A DNA stretch of 64,000 nt, taken from positions 4,582 to 68,581 of the forward strand of contig MU616647.1 in the NCBI GenBank assembly GCA_025201705.1. Reading direction: 5' to 3'. Both the position numbers and the translations under genes were made by a program. Shown here one piece after another: positions 46,995-59,300 of the stretch. Numbering within the stretch: position 1 is the first letter of the stretch; each line of letters begins with the position of its first letter. The notes beneath the pieces were generated by a model. It saw nothing but the letters and a program-made list of their open reading frames with translations, had not been told where the DNA came from and did no database searches. The DNA comes from Dissophora ornata. Lineage: Eukaryota; Mortierellomycota; Mortierellomycetes; Mortierellales; Mortierellaceae.

Positions 46995-47517
46995 TGGGGT
47001 CTAGTGTAGAGTGTGGAGGGAGAGAGAGGGATGACTGTGTAAGATTTGCCGAAAGTGGAGAAGTCAGGGCGTAAAAACAGGGTTATTTATCGTCGACCGA
47101 CTGATCAGGCAAACTTGTGTCTACAACAGGAATAGAGAGGATACTGGAGTGCAATGAGGAGGATGAATAATGAGGATGCAAGGAATGAGAATGGAAGAAT
47201 TGATGCAAGGAGGAGGAGGAGGAGCAAGAGGAGGAGCAGGAGGGAGAGCGAGACAGGAAAGCGACGGCAGCCGTGTTGCAGTGCGGGCTGTGTGCATGTC
47301 CAGTTTTGGTGCCCAGTCGTTGCTGCAACCCTATCTCTTACTGCACATGCATTTATGCATCATGCCGTCACGGTGGCAAATTGGTTCAATCGTTGGTCGG
47401 ACCGTCCCTTTGCCGTGCGCGGTATTTGACGTTTTGCAGGGAGAGCGCTTGCTCCACTTTCCCCTTCCTCTTCCTCCTCTCATCACTTCTTGACCATTCG
47501 TTCCACATTCACTCACC
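46995..47517. promoter_or_regulatory. Shared promoter of the kinase and RAD26
   Basis: About 520 bp lie between divergent starts. AGGAGGAGGAGGAGCAAGAGG-like purine repeats at 47209-47250 and a CT-rich leader before the RAD26 start (47455-47480) are the only marks. No extra gene is seen. Confidence 0.5.
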
Positions 47518-50500
47518 ATGGAGGACCTGCAGCACCCCCAGGGCGACACTACACACGCAGAAGTATCTATCGAAGAGACGGAGGTCGAAGGCTCTCTTGC
47601 TAGCACCCCAGACGACCACGTTGCACAAAACCTGGATACCTTGCTCGGAGTAGGCATGGTCGACCAGGATGCACTGGAGAGGGATGTCATTGCCAAGGTA
47701 AAACAGCCTTCAAGGGATCACCGTCAATTTGTCAGAATTCTTTATGGCTCTCGTCCTAACTATTTCAATGTCATAATGTCGTCTCTGTTCCGACACCAGG
47801 CCAGCAAGGCACTCGATGCAAAGGACAATGCATTAGACAAAAAGCGACTAGAAAAGGCCCTCAAGTCTTCCAAGTAAGTCGGCTCAAAAGACTTGTAATG
47901 ATACATTCAATATTATTAAAGATACTGAAGTCCAATTGACCGGCCTACCACTTACAGTAAACTACGATTAGAGATCAGGAAGCTGGAGAGTAATCGGAAA
48001 AAGTTGGATCGCGGGTCATTTGCAATGTCCAACTTGGAGGACAGGCTAAGCGAACTAGTGAGTGCCAAGTCCAACTCAATTACACCTTTCTTTCTCTCTT
48101 TTCCTTTTTCTATTTTCTTGCGCTGAGGGTTTCCGCTTAACCAACTGAGACGATATCTGCTTCATAGAATGATGAACTTGCTCAAGTGGAAAGAGACGAG
48201 CAAGATATTGCCGAACGCATCCATGCACGAAAAACAGGCACGCCTCTCCCAAGTAAGCACGAAGCTGGCCATCTCAGTTTAAAATGGAAAAAAAAACTAT
48301 TAGACGACATTATCCCTAATGCTCGCCTTGCCCGCATCAACTTTGTCATAGAGCAATTGACATCCACAACCTCAGAGCAGCAGGATGACGAATCTCGCCG
48401 AGAGTATCTAATCAGGACTGGAAAGATCACACCTTTTGCGGCAATGTCAGGTCTTGAAAAATCAAATTCTCACGAATCCTCCGGGTTCAAAATTGCAGGC
48501 ATCTCTACCCCCACAGAAGAGTCTCCGCAATCCCATGTCCATCTGAAACGGCCTTCATGGAGTCTGATCGGTAAAAGCATGAAAAGGGAGGACCAACAGG
48601 ACACATACCAAATCCCCGCTGCCCCAGCAGAGCGGTCCAGCATGAAAAAAGCGCGGAGCAAGATCTCCACTGGCATTGATCGTGACGGCGATGACTTTGA
48701 AGATGAAAGCGATTATGACGGCGGGGATGGCGATGATGGGGACGCATTTGACCCGGACTTTGTAGATCTGGAAGATGGCGACAGTGGCGTTGATTCCAAG
48801 GACGATGATGATTATTCAGATACCAATAAGATCTTGGACGAGGATGAGGACGACTTCAAGCTGGGCGATGATACAACCATTAACAAAAAATCGAAAAAGA
48901 GAACGAAAGGGGGCGCTGCATACAATTTTCTATGCGACGACGATGGGGACGAGATGCATTATCAAAAACGACTAGTAGACTGGGCACGGAAACGCAGACA
49001 TCTCCGCTGGAGGGTTGACCACGTAAGAATATATGGGAGCAATATGAGGTGCCACTTAAAAAGCCTGAATTACGGTGATGGCATCTAACGCACTCGTGTT
49101 TTCCCCAAATAGCCCGATGCATCTATGGAGACGGACTTGAGCGAAGGGTGGGAGAACCCTGAACAGAGAGAGGACCCAGCGCTTGAAATGTACAACCCTC
49201 ATCCAACCATACCAGACGCAGGGCTCGAGGGCGGCTTCCGGATACCAGGAGACATTTATTCTAATCTCTTTGACTACCAAAAGACGTGTACGCAGTGGCT
49301 CTGGGAGTTGCATTGTCAAGGCGCTGGTGGTATCATTGGTGATGAAATGGTGAGAGAGAGTGCTCCTTTAATTTACATGTACTCTTAGCACTGTATGGGA
49401 GGGAGACCTAATTTCTGATTCAATATCGATATATTAAATCGCAGGGCCTAGGCAAGACGATCCAGATCATATCATTCCTGGCGGGACTCCTTTACAGCAA
49501 CAAGCTAGATGCGCCTATCATTGTCGTCTGTCCAGCCACGCTACTTCAGCAATGGGTCAAAGAGTTCCACAGGTGGTGGCCTCCGATGCGGGTAGCGATT
49601 CTGCACTCGAGCGGAAGTGGTATGCACGGTAAGCCTGATGCAGATGAGGGTGATCTGGATGATTCCTTCTCAGATGGCTACGGCAGTGGCAATATGAAAA
49701 AGAAGCGGAAAGCTAAAAAGCGGTTCGGGGGCGGGCCACGGCGGGGACGATCTACGGCTGAGGCTGAGGAGAGGACCGTGGCGGATGATATCGTGGATCG
49801 GATTAGTGGAAAAGGTCATGTTCTGGTCACAACCTACGCTGGTCTTCGTATTCATTCTCCACGGCTGCTTCGTAAAAACTGGTCGTACATTGTACTGGAT
49901 GAGGGCCACAAGATTCGAAACCCTGATGCCGACATCACGCTGACCTGCAAACAGTTCAAGACGCCCCACCGTATCATTCTTTCTGGAACGCCTATTCAGA
50001 ACAATCTGAACGAGCTGTGGTCTCTCTTCGACTTTGTGTTTCCTGGGCGTCTGGGCACGCTGCCCGTCTTCCAGTCTCAGTTCGCGATCCCAATTAACCT
50101 TGGCGGCTATGCCAACGCTAGCAACATCCAAGTACAGACGGCTTACAAATGTGCATGTGTGCTCAGGGATCTGATCAACCCGTATCTCCTACGCAGGATG
50201 AAAGTGGATGTCGCGTCGGATATGCCCAAAAAGTCGGAGCAGGTTCTGTTCTGCAAGCTGACCCCACCGCAGCGGGCAGCTTACGAAAACTTTTTAAAAT
50301 CAAACGAGCTGACATCAATCATGGAGGGCAAGCGACACGCGCTGTATGGAATTGATTTGGTGCGCAAGATCTGTAACCATGTAGATATTCTCGGGCGTGA
50401 ACTGCACCAGAATGACCCGGACTATGGCCATTGCAGCAGGAGTGGCAAGATGGTGGTTGTGAAGGCACTTTTGCAGATGTGGCAGAAGGAAAAGCATCGG

Positions 50501-52276
50501 GTGCTTTTGTTTTCGCAGACGCGGACCATGCTTGATATTCTGGAAAAGTTTATCAAGAGTGAAGATTATGTCTACAGGCGCATGGACGGCACAACACCGA
50601 TTAAGAATCGAATGGGCCTGGTGGACGAATTCAATGCGAGGGATGATATTTTTGTGTTTCTGTTGACGACCAAAGTTGGAGGACTGGGGGTCAATTTGAC
50701 AGGTGCGGACCGCGTCATCATCTTTGACCCCGACTGGAATCCTTCGACGGATGTGCAAGCACGCGAGCGAGCTTGGAGACTTGGTCAGACGAGAGCTGTG
50801 ACAATTTACCGTTTAATGACCTCTGGGACGATCGAAGAAAAGATCTATCATCGCCAAATCTTCAAACAATTCTTGACGAACAAAATTTTGAAGGATCCAA
50901 AGCAAAGGCGGTTCTTCAAGAGCCATGATATGGCAGATTTGTTCACACTAGAAGGCGAAGATGCCGTTGGAACTGAGACCGGGGAGATTTTCCAAGGATC
51001 AGAAGTGGCTGTCGCGAAGTCATCAGACAAGAGCCATGGCAGTAGAACCAAGAGTAGATTGTCCAAGCGAGGGGGCGATAGCTTGGAAGAACTTTCGAGG
51101 ATTGATGGCGTACGCAAGGTTGAGAAGTTGTAAGTGAAGTGTAGACCGTGTATTGACGTTATTGAGAGGCAAGTGCTTGGCATTAACAGCTTACGCTGTC
51201 TATATCTGTTTTAGCAATATGCCACGCGAGTCGAGTTCGCTCCCAGGCGGCGTCAAAGATGAAGGGGATGAGGAACTGAAATTCAATTCGAGCAAGATTA
51301 CATCGACAACAGATTCTTCACACGAGAACTCTGAGGTCAACATCCTTGCAAGTCTTTTCGAGTCCTCAGGAGTGCATAGCGCACTTAAGCACGATGAGAT
51401 CATGGATTCCGCAAAGCAAGAGAACTTGATTGTTGAACAAGAAGGTATATCCACACCCATTTCGTCCTACCCATATCCCCATAGCATCGTTGAATCATGT
51501 AATGATAGTAAGAGGGATGCATTGAAGTTAATGTTCTTTGTGCTACTTTGGGAATATTAGCCACACGAGTTGCAGAGCGCGCCATGGCGGCTCTGAAAGA
51601 GTCTAGAAAGCGAAGGAGGCGTCAAGATCTGGATGTGCCCACATGGACTGGCAAATCTGGCACGGCTGGGGCTCCAAAGACATTTTTAATGCATCAGCAA
51701 GACAATGAAAGACGTATGCAGCAGTCATCTGTTTCTGCTTCCTCCTCCGCCTCGTCTTCTCCGAAACCAAGATTCGGAACCGCTAATACGTTCAATCCAA
51801 GTGTCACGGCTGTGATGAATGGCGGTGGATCTCCCAGAAGCGGTCGATCGGTAGTTGCTGGAGGGGTGAGTTCTAGTAGACCGCAGTCTGGATCTGGTGC
51901 GTCGTCTACTGGCGCGGCCAGCTCTTCGTCATTGTTGGCGGGTATGTTGGAGCGGAGGCGCTTGGAACAGGAAGTCACAGGTCCATCGCGATCAGGGACA
52001 TCGTCGCGCGATTCGTCTCCCATGGTTTCTGACCCATATGTAACGACATCGGTTCTGCAGGATGGATCCCGAGAGAGTTTGATCACAAAGATTAGGGACT
52101 ATATGCTGGGTCAAGGTGGACGTGTCCGGTCTGCCGATCTGGTCGCGCATTTCCAGCACCAGCTGGCAGACGTAGAGCAGTTGGTCTTCAGAAAGATGCT
52201 CAAGGGGATCGCGGTCCTGGAGAAGTCCAGTGTCGATGGTGAAGGATGGTGGAAACTCAAGTCGGATTATTACTAG
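47518..52276 (+). CDS. RAD26: RAD26/ERCC6 (CSB) SNF2-type transcription-coupled repair ATPase
   Basis: Eight exons (47518-47697, 47800-47873, 47958-48057, 48168-49022, 49113-49349, 49445-51129, 51215-51444, 51561-52276) join to 1358 residues. A coiled-coil N-terminus (residues ~60-140) and an acidic stretch (~345-420, [10 protein letters not shown] and [10 protein letters not shown]) precede the SNF2 domain. Motif I is GDEMGLGKT at 479-487, with an intron between M and G. Motif II is DEGH at 634-637. [19 protein letters not shown] and the C-lobe [14 protein letters not shown] follow. A basic Ser/Gly-rich loop ([13 protein letters not shown]) is inserted between motifs I and II. The C-terminus (from ~1290) resembles the winged-helix domain of CSB. 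CSB frees stalled RNA polymerase II at lesions. Confidence 0.94.
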
Positions 52277-52578
52277 ATGTTATGTCATTTCCCAACATGT
52301 CGCTCAACGTATTTGTGGTATCGTTTATTCGTGGATTTTTTTTTAAAAGATCAAAATGTACAAAGATAGATGAACGCGTATATAAAATAACATGGTGCTG
52401 CCCCTAGACTGGGAGGGCGTGAAGGGATGAGCGATCATTGTATTGTTCTGAGGAGCGATGGGTGAGAAATGCGGTTGTATATGATACAATGACGGAAAGG
52501 CGAACAGAAAAAGAATGAGACGGCCACGAGGGAAAGAGAGGGGGCGGGGGAGGGGGTGTCCTATTTCAAAAGCTTTGT
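52277..52578. other. Convergent 3' ends of RAD26 and the LEA-2 gene
   Basis: Short region with AT-rich sequence (52320-52400) and a GGGGGCGGGGGAGGGGG run near 52538-52556. No gene is seen. Confidence 0.5.
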
Positions 52579-54066
52579 TTATGTTGACGAGCTGCCAAGG
52601 AGAGAAGTAAGTCCACCGGGAATGTTATTGGCAATGTCCGTAATGTTCGCTGGGCAGGGAAGGCTGACGTGCTGATTCTTGATCGTGGGGCTGATTTTGA
52701 TGCCAATGATCTTGATGCTCAGGGTGAGGTCATAGTTGATGGTCAGGTCTGTCGCCGTTGAGCCTGTGAGACCGCATTTGGTGAAGATATCCTTGATGAC
52801 AGTATAGCCTGGGTTTTCAGAGCCAGAGTAGCTAGCAGCAATGGGAAAATGGATGGTCGTATTCGACTTCTTGGGGAAATCGACATTGGTCAAATTGCCT
52901 CCTCCGATTGAAGGTGTATAGTTGGGGTAGTAAGCCTAAAAGTTCAAGGGATGGTTACATCACCGGACGGTTAGAACACCTATTAATGCCCGATAGCACA
53001 GACGGCCCGCTTCTGAGAGAGCACTGCCGCGCAAGATTTGAGTTTGTGTGTTTGGCTCTTTGGCTACCAATCTCCCTGCCACATTTGCAGGCAACAGCCC
53101 TCTTCAAATATGTTACGCCCACCCCCTTGGCAAGATTTCCAATAATAAATAATCATCATCACACACCAATCGTGACCACAACAACATAAGCCAAAGAAAA
53201 TAGGAGAAACAGAAAAATATGTATAGAAAATAGAGACATACCGTAGCAACAATCGACTCGAAGTTGAAACCGATGGGGTTAGGGTTATTGACTTCAATGT
53301 TTGCCACAAGGGTGATTGCCAGGGTGGTGTTACCCTGGTTGAAGGCGAACTGGGGATCGCCTTGTGTGCCCAGGTAGTTCACCGTCGGCATCTTGAACAT
53401 TGTCACGATAACAATCGCCAGCGCAATGATGATCAACAGCAGCAGCAAGCAGATGCAGCAGGTAACGCGGCCACAGGTCGAGCGGATGCAAGGGAAGCAA
53501 GGCAGATACTTTGATTTCTCCTTGGCATACTTGACCCGGGTGACGCCACTCTTGCTGCGGGTGAGACCATCACTCGTCTCCATGTCGGAGTGGGGTCGCA
53601 TTGGGGCAGTATCGTTCGAGAGCGACGGGCGGTCCTCCTCGTAGCCATTGTAGTACTGGGAGTTGTCGTTCTGGTAGTGTGAGTTATGGTTGTAGGGGTT
53701 GATGTCATTGTTGTAGGAATCATAGGGGCTGTTCTGGTTGTTGCCAAGGTGCTGCATCGCATAGGTCTGTTCCCCCGCGTTTGCCGCGGCACCGCCCACA
53801 AGGCCTTTTTCCGTCAGGCTGGGGGAGAGCGAGCCCTGGTTGTAGCTGTCGTACGGGCTGTGGGCGTTCTTCTCGTAGTTGTTGGTGTTTGAGGGAGAAG
53901 AGGCGGGCTCGTCATCGAAGGGCGAGCTGATGTAGGTGGGGTTGGCGGCGATGAACGAGTTGGTGGGTCGCGTGGCGCGTGAGACAACAGGTGCGGAGGT
54001 GTAGGTTGTCTGGGGGGTGTAGGAGTTGTCGTGGCCCTGCTTTGGCGAGGAATTGTAGTAGCTCAT
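52579..54066 (-). CDS. LEA-2 domain membrane protein
   Basis: Two exons (53242-54066, 52579-52935) join to 393 residues. Residues 1-185 are Asn, Ser, Tyr and Gln-rich with PYDSYN repeated three times. A Cys-rich stretch (LPCFPCIRSTCGRVTCCIC) may be palmitoylated and leads into a membrane segment at about 203-225. The extracellular/lumenal part is a LEA-2 (WHy-like) beta-sandwich (LVANIEVNNPNPIGFNFES, later LTINYDLTLSIKIIGIKI, with N-glycosylation sites such as NTT and NLT). Fungal proteins of this form are largely uncharacterised; plant relatives include NDR1/HIN1. Its role is probably at the plasma membrane or vacuole, by inference. It is divergent from CCDC25. Confidence 0.82.
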
Positions 54067-55123
54067 TGTTGGATTGGTGTGGAGCGGAATAGGACGACTG
54101 GGCGGGAGATGAAGGGCAACGGTCGCGTGGATGGGATTGGGATTGAGGGGATGAAGAGATGAGGGGGATGAGGGATGTGAGGGAGCGGAGGAAAGGAAGA
54201 AAGAAAACGAGAACGGAGAAACGCAAACGGCGAAGAAATAAGAGGGAAAAATACCGTCGTCTACTTTTATTGCTTGTATTTATTGCCTCTCTGTCATGTT
54301 GCTTTCGGCCAGTGAATGTGTGTCCCTGGCGCACCTGAGACCCTGTAATGAAAATCTATTTTTACGGGGGGGGGGAGGGAGGGAAGACGCACGGCACACA
54401 GCCCGCCCACGCAAGATGGGTTCCATCACGGCACTGGCGCTAGTCTGATCGTCTATAAAATTCGAGTGAGTTGCCAGCTGGCGACAGCCAGCTCAAGCTC
54501 ACTTGTACCACCTCGACGCCTTGCCTTCTCGATGCCTTGCTCTCTCACACGAGCACACCCCCTTTTTGCCATACGATGCCGCTCTCTGTCTCCGCCAATG
54601 TGCTTGGCGTCGCAAAAATAGTTGCCCCGGACCACAAAGGTCAGCTCTATCTGATTGACAGACTGTTGAATATGCAGGTGTGCAGGTGCAGTCTGCAATC
54701 TCCCGATGACGCTGGTCCCGCTGGTCTAAGTAGAATATTTAATGTGATGCATCAAGTTCTCGGGTGTTTCTGTCCCCACTATCTCTGTGCTCCAGTATCC
54801 TTGAAACAGGATGCACACTGACGACAGACTGATGCATCAACACATCTTGATGTCAGTGCTCTCAGAGCCTGGAACTCACTGCCTCGTGTGGCGAAGACCG
54901 TCAAAGAGAAAAAAAATCCAGTTTTGAACAAAGCCACTTTCCCCGATTGGACAAAAATGGCGGCGCATGTGGGGTCCCTGCACGCTCACTCTCCCCCCCC
55001 CCCCCACCTTCACTTCGGCTGGTCAATCGCACAGGGCAGGACACAGCACAAGCAGCACCAGGCAGCATAAACCAGGGGAAAAAGGGTAAACTCATCTCTG
55101 TCGAAAACAGGAACACAACAGCA
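54067..55123. promoter_or_regulatory. Divergent region between the LEA-2 gene and CCDC25
   Basis: About 1.06 kb. It contains a G10 run (54366-54375) and a C13 run (54993-55005), a TATA-like TCTATAAAAT near 54451, and the palindrome GCCAGCTGGC at 54473-54482. Frames in it (for example 54471-54821 plus) have no recognised motif, and I do not call them genes. The TATA at 54451 could start a transcript to the right, perhaps a leader or non-coding RNA. Confidence 0.45.
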
Positions 55124-55911
55124 ATGGTTCTGTACTTCACGTCTAATGGTAAAAGCTTGTGCGCCTCGATGAGCTGCTTCAGCGTCAGATTGATCGATCC
55201 CACAACAAGAACGAAAAAACGAGAACGCGCATCATTCAATGGCACCGACCATGCTGATCCTCCTCCTCATCGATGAAAATAGTCGTGAGCCCTTCAGCTC
55301 TGGTCTACATGGGCAAGGACAAGTTTGAGAACGAGGATCTTATCAAGCACGGATTCGAGGAGGATGTCTGGTTCCACGTTGACAAGCTCTCAAGTGCTCA
55401 CGTCTACCTGCGCCTGGGTCCTGAGCAAACGTGGGACAACATCCCCGAACCACTCTTGGACGACCTGGCGCAGCTGGTCAAGGCCAATTCGATCGATGGC
55501 AATAAAAAGAACAACCTGACTATCATCTACACGCCATGGTCGAATCTCAAGAAGACTGGCGATATGGATGTCGGTCAGGTCAGCTTTAAAAAGAACAACC
55601 TTGTCAAGAGGGTCTATGTAGCCGAGCGGATAAATGAGACCGTCAACAGATTGAACAAGACCAAGGTTGAGAAGTTTCCCGATCTGGCCCAGGAAAAGGC
55701 AGACCACGAGCGCACAGGTCGAAGGCAGCAGAGACAGAAGGATCAGGAGCGCCAGCAAAAGGAGTTTGATCAGATCCAACAACTAAAGCAAAAGGCGTCA
55801 GAGCGATCATATGCGTCAATATTTGACAATGCAGATATGAAGGGCGCATCCAACTACCGGAACATGGACCACGACGGTGATGCGGAGGCCTTTGAAGAAG
55901 ACTTTATGTAA
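55124..55911 (+). CDS. CCDC25: CCDC25-family protein (NFACT-R domain)
   Basis: Two exons (55124-55148, 55283-55911) join to 217 residues, near the 208 of human CCDC25. Exon 1 encodes only MVLYFTSN plus one base. The NFACT-R domain covers residues ~1-115 ([48 protein letters not shown]). A charged coiled coil follows ([20 protein letters not shown]), then an acidic end ([12 protein letters not shown]). The NFACT-R fold is shared with Rqc2/NEMF and links to ribosome quality control or nucleic-acid binding. In animals CCDC25 has been described as a DNA-binding membrane protein. The fungal role is uncertain. Confidence 0.93.
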
Positions 55912-56340
55912 AAATAAAAATGTTGGCGGTAGCTTTCCGTCAACGGCCATTTATCTTGTGCATGTGTTTTGCAAGGCGCCAAGTGCGTGTGAAAGTGCTA
56001 TTGCATGCATGATTGAGGGCAGAATAGTGCCAAGCCAAGGGCTTCACACATTTTGCAGGGTCTTGACCTTTTTTTTTTGGTCGGCGGGGCTGAATGACGT
56101 GGACAAACGAGAACCATGATTGCGCGTCGACTTTCGGGACCCCTTTTCCCATTCCATCTTCCCTTCTTCCTTCTCCCTCTCTTCCTCATCTCTTCTCCGC
56201 CGCAGAACAGATTCTAATCTCCCAACCCACACAGTTGGCTCGACACGGTCACCTCACAGGACAGAGCGAGAACTGAATACATAGACGAGAGAAGCTGCGA
56301 TCGCTACATCTCGACCACTCACATCAGACCAGACCTCACC
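55912..56340. promoter_or_regulatory. CCDC25 3' flank and VPS10 promoter
   Basis: About 430 bp with a CT-rich leader (56140-56205) directly upstream of VPS10. AAAATAAAAATG just past the CCDC25 stop may be its polyadenylation signal. Confidence 0.45.
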
Positions 56341-59300
56341 ATGGACGCGTCTTGGCACGGGTCAGCCGCCACCAAGGCTCACTGTCGACCTACCAAGCCG
56401 CCAGCGCGACTCAACCATCTGGCTCGTATCGCATCCTCAGTCGCAGTCCTGCTCGCTTGTGCACTTCTCCCTGGCAGCACTCTGGTTCACGCTGCGCCCG
56501 CGGACCCTGTTGTCACGGAAAGCACTTTTGACAACGCACCACACAGGACCAGCTACTTTGCCGACTCACCTGTAAGCTATCCATCCAGACACACCCCTCC
56601 ATGCACTTCTATTCCTGTATTCAGCACTAATTTTATTCTGATTGTTCTACGCATGTACAACTCTCTTACTAGGTGATTCTCTACCATGATAACGCGCGCA
56701 ATATCTTTCGTTCTCCAGACGAAGGAAAGAGCTGGAGCAGGATCGAGGATGTGCCTGATGACAGTGCCATGAATCTCATTATGCACACCTTTGACCCAAA
56801 GACTGTATGTTTTATTCCACTGTTTCCTGCCCCCCTAGCTTTTGTATCAGTGTCCATTGCCCGACGCCTGTTCTCACCCTCTACTCCCTCCTAAATTTGT
56901 GTGCAAAACGATGTAGGCGTTCATCATGACGCAAGACCGGACGCAGTACAAAACCAATGATCAGGGCGCAACCTGGACGTCGTTTGAGACAGAGCTTCCT
57001 CCGATTGAGGATCATTTCGTGCTCGCTTTCCATGCCACAAGGCCCAGCTGGATTTTGTTTATTGGCAGATCCTGTGACAGCGCTGGTCGATGCCACCAAG
57101 AGGTACCCGGAGTTTGTATGAGTGGGTTGCCTTGCAGCGCGCTCCGATGAAAAGTTGCTTAACAGTTACCCTGAACTTCTGGCAATTAGACCTACTACAC
57201 GAAGGACGGATTTGCTACTCCAGCAAAAAAGCTGCTGGTCAACACTCACAAGTGCGAATGGGCAGTATCGAGCATTAACTTTGATGATGCACCGACAGAA
57301 CTGATCCATTGTCTGGAATATAAGGCCTTGAGGGATGATGGTTCGACCTCGTTCGAGGATACCCGCCTGGTCAAGAGTCAGGACTATTTTGCAAACCAGG
57401 AGACAGTTGTGCTTGGTAGCGGGGACCGATCGGCTATTGTCAACTTTGTTACAAAGGAGTCGTTCTTGCTGGCCGCCGAAAAGCATCTCACTACTGGAGA
57501 TATGTCACTATACGTTTCGGATGACGCTAGGACCTGGGCAAAGGCAAACTTCCCTCAACCGTATAATCTTCGGCAAGATTCATACACGATTTTGGAATCA
57601 ACTGCGTACAGTCTGGTGGTCGACGTAAAGGAGTCTGCTGGTGATACTTTTGGAAGTCTCATGCTCAGCAATTCCAACGGTACATACTTTGTTCGATCCA
57701 AACAATACACCAATCGCAATCAGGACGACGCTGTCGACTTTGAGAAGATCCAAAACATCGATGGTGTATACATCGTGAACGTTGTGGACAACCATGCATC
57801 CTACCCTCGAGATAACGAGAAGAGGTTGCGTACCCAGATCACATTTGAGGCTGGTGCAAACTGGCAGTACATCATGCCGCCAAAGACAGGAGCTGACGGA
57901 AGACCCTACCCCTGTACCCCAAACGCCGATGGTTCATGCAGCCTGCACCTTCATTCCGTAACCTCTTCCAAGGTAGCACCTCCCATTTTCAGTTCAAAGG
58001 CCGCCCCAGGAGTCGTCATGGGTGTGGGAAACGTGGGGCCGTACTTGCTTCCATGGGAAGAGTGTGATACTTACTTGTCAGAGGACGGTGGTATTACCTG
58101 GAACGCTGTCCTTGAGCATCCACACAAATATGAGTTTGGCGACATGGGCGGACTCATTGTCGCCATCAGGGACGACAACGTCGCAGTCAACTTTTTCCAA
58201 TACAGTGCCGACCGTGGCCAGACATGGTGAGATTTCAAAACATGCGCTAACAAACACCCACAGGAAATGATCAACGTCGGATTACCCTCATTAACTCTCC
58301 TTTGCTTGTCTTTGATAAAATGTATGCAGGTATAAGTACGAATTTAGCGATAGTATTCGACCAGTGGGATTAATTTCAGATCCAGAATCGACCTCCCAGA
58401 AGTTCGTACTCTTTGTTCGTCTCGGCAACAAAAACGTTGTATACCAGCTGGATCTCACGAACGTCTTTGGCCGGAAGTGCGAGCTCAAGGCGGATGATGT
58501 AGATCGATCTGATTTCGAAAAGTGGTATGCTCGCAATGTACGAAACAATCCCGACTGCTTGATGGGTGTCAAGACTTGGTACTGGCGCCGAAAGGCCAAC
58601 GCCGAGTGCATGGTTCGAGAAGCCTTCACAGATCCTCGTAAGACTGACGAAATCTGCCCGTGCACGGACGAGGACTTTGAATGCGACTACAACTTTATAC
58701 TTCAGGGTGATAAATGTGTTCAGAGCGGGAAGGAGGCAATGCCCGAAGGTTCCTGCAAAAAGGAGGGCGACACATACATTGGCTCTTCCGGCTTTCGCAA
58801 GATCCCAGGCAACAACTGTGACTCTGGGCGCGGATCGAAGAAGGATGAGCCGCAGACTAAAACCTGTACACCAGAGACCATGCCAACAGACATCACTCAC
58901 TCTGTGACAAAGTTCGATACATCTATGTCTGGTGGATTCCAGTACTTTTTGAATTCGCCTGTGGTCATGCTTCTAACGGAGTCGAGGCAGGTCTGGCGCA
59001 GCGCAGACGATGGATCGACCTGGAAGCAAATCCTGCCCGACGCTGGACGGTTCCTCGGCATTTTTATCCACGACGAAGATGAGAAGCTGGTCTACCTCTT
59101 CACAGATAAGGAAGTCTATGTCTCTCAAAACCGAGGCGACAGCTTTGACCACCATAACTTGCCAGCACCACCAAACAGATTTGGCTTCCCGCTGATTGAT
59201 TTCCATCCCGACAGTGACAAACATGACTGGATGCTCTACCTTGGCCAACAGGAGAACGAGTGCTTTACGCGACTGTATCGCACCAGGAATGGCGGCCGCG

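Noticed and set aside
54471..54821. 116-residue ORF beyond the TATA-like site at 54451.
   Set aside because: No motif, signal or splice support; it lies in a divergent promoter region.
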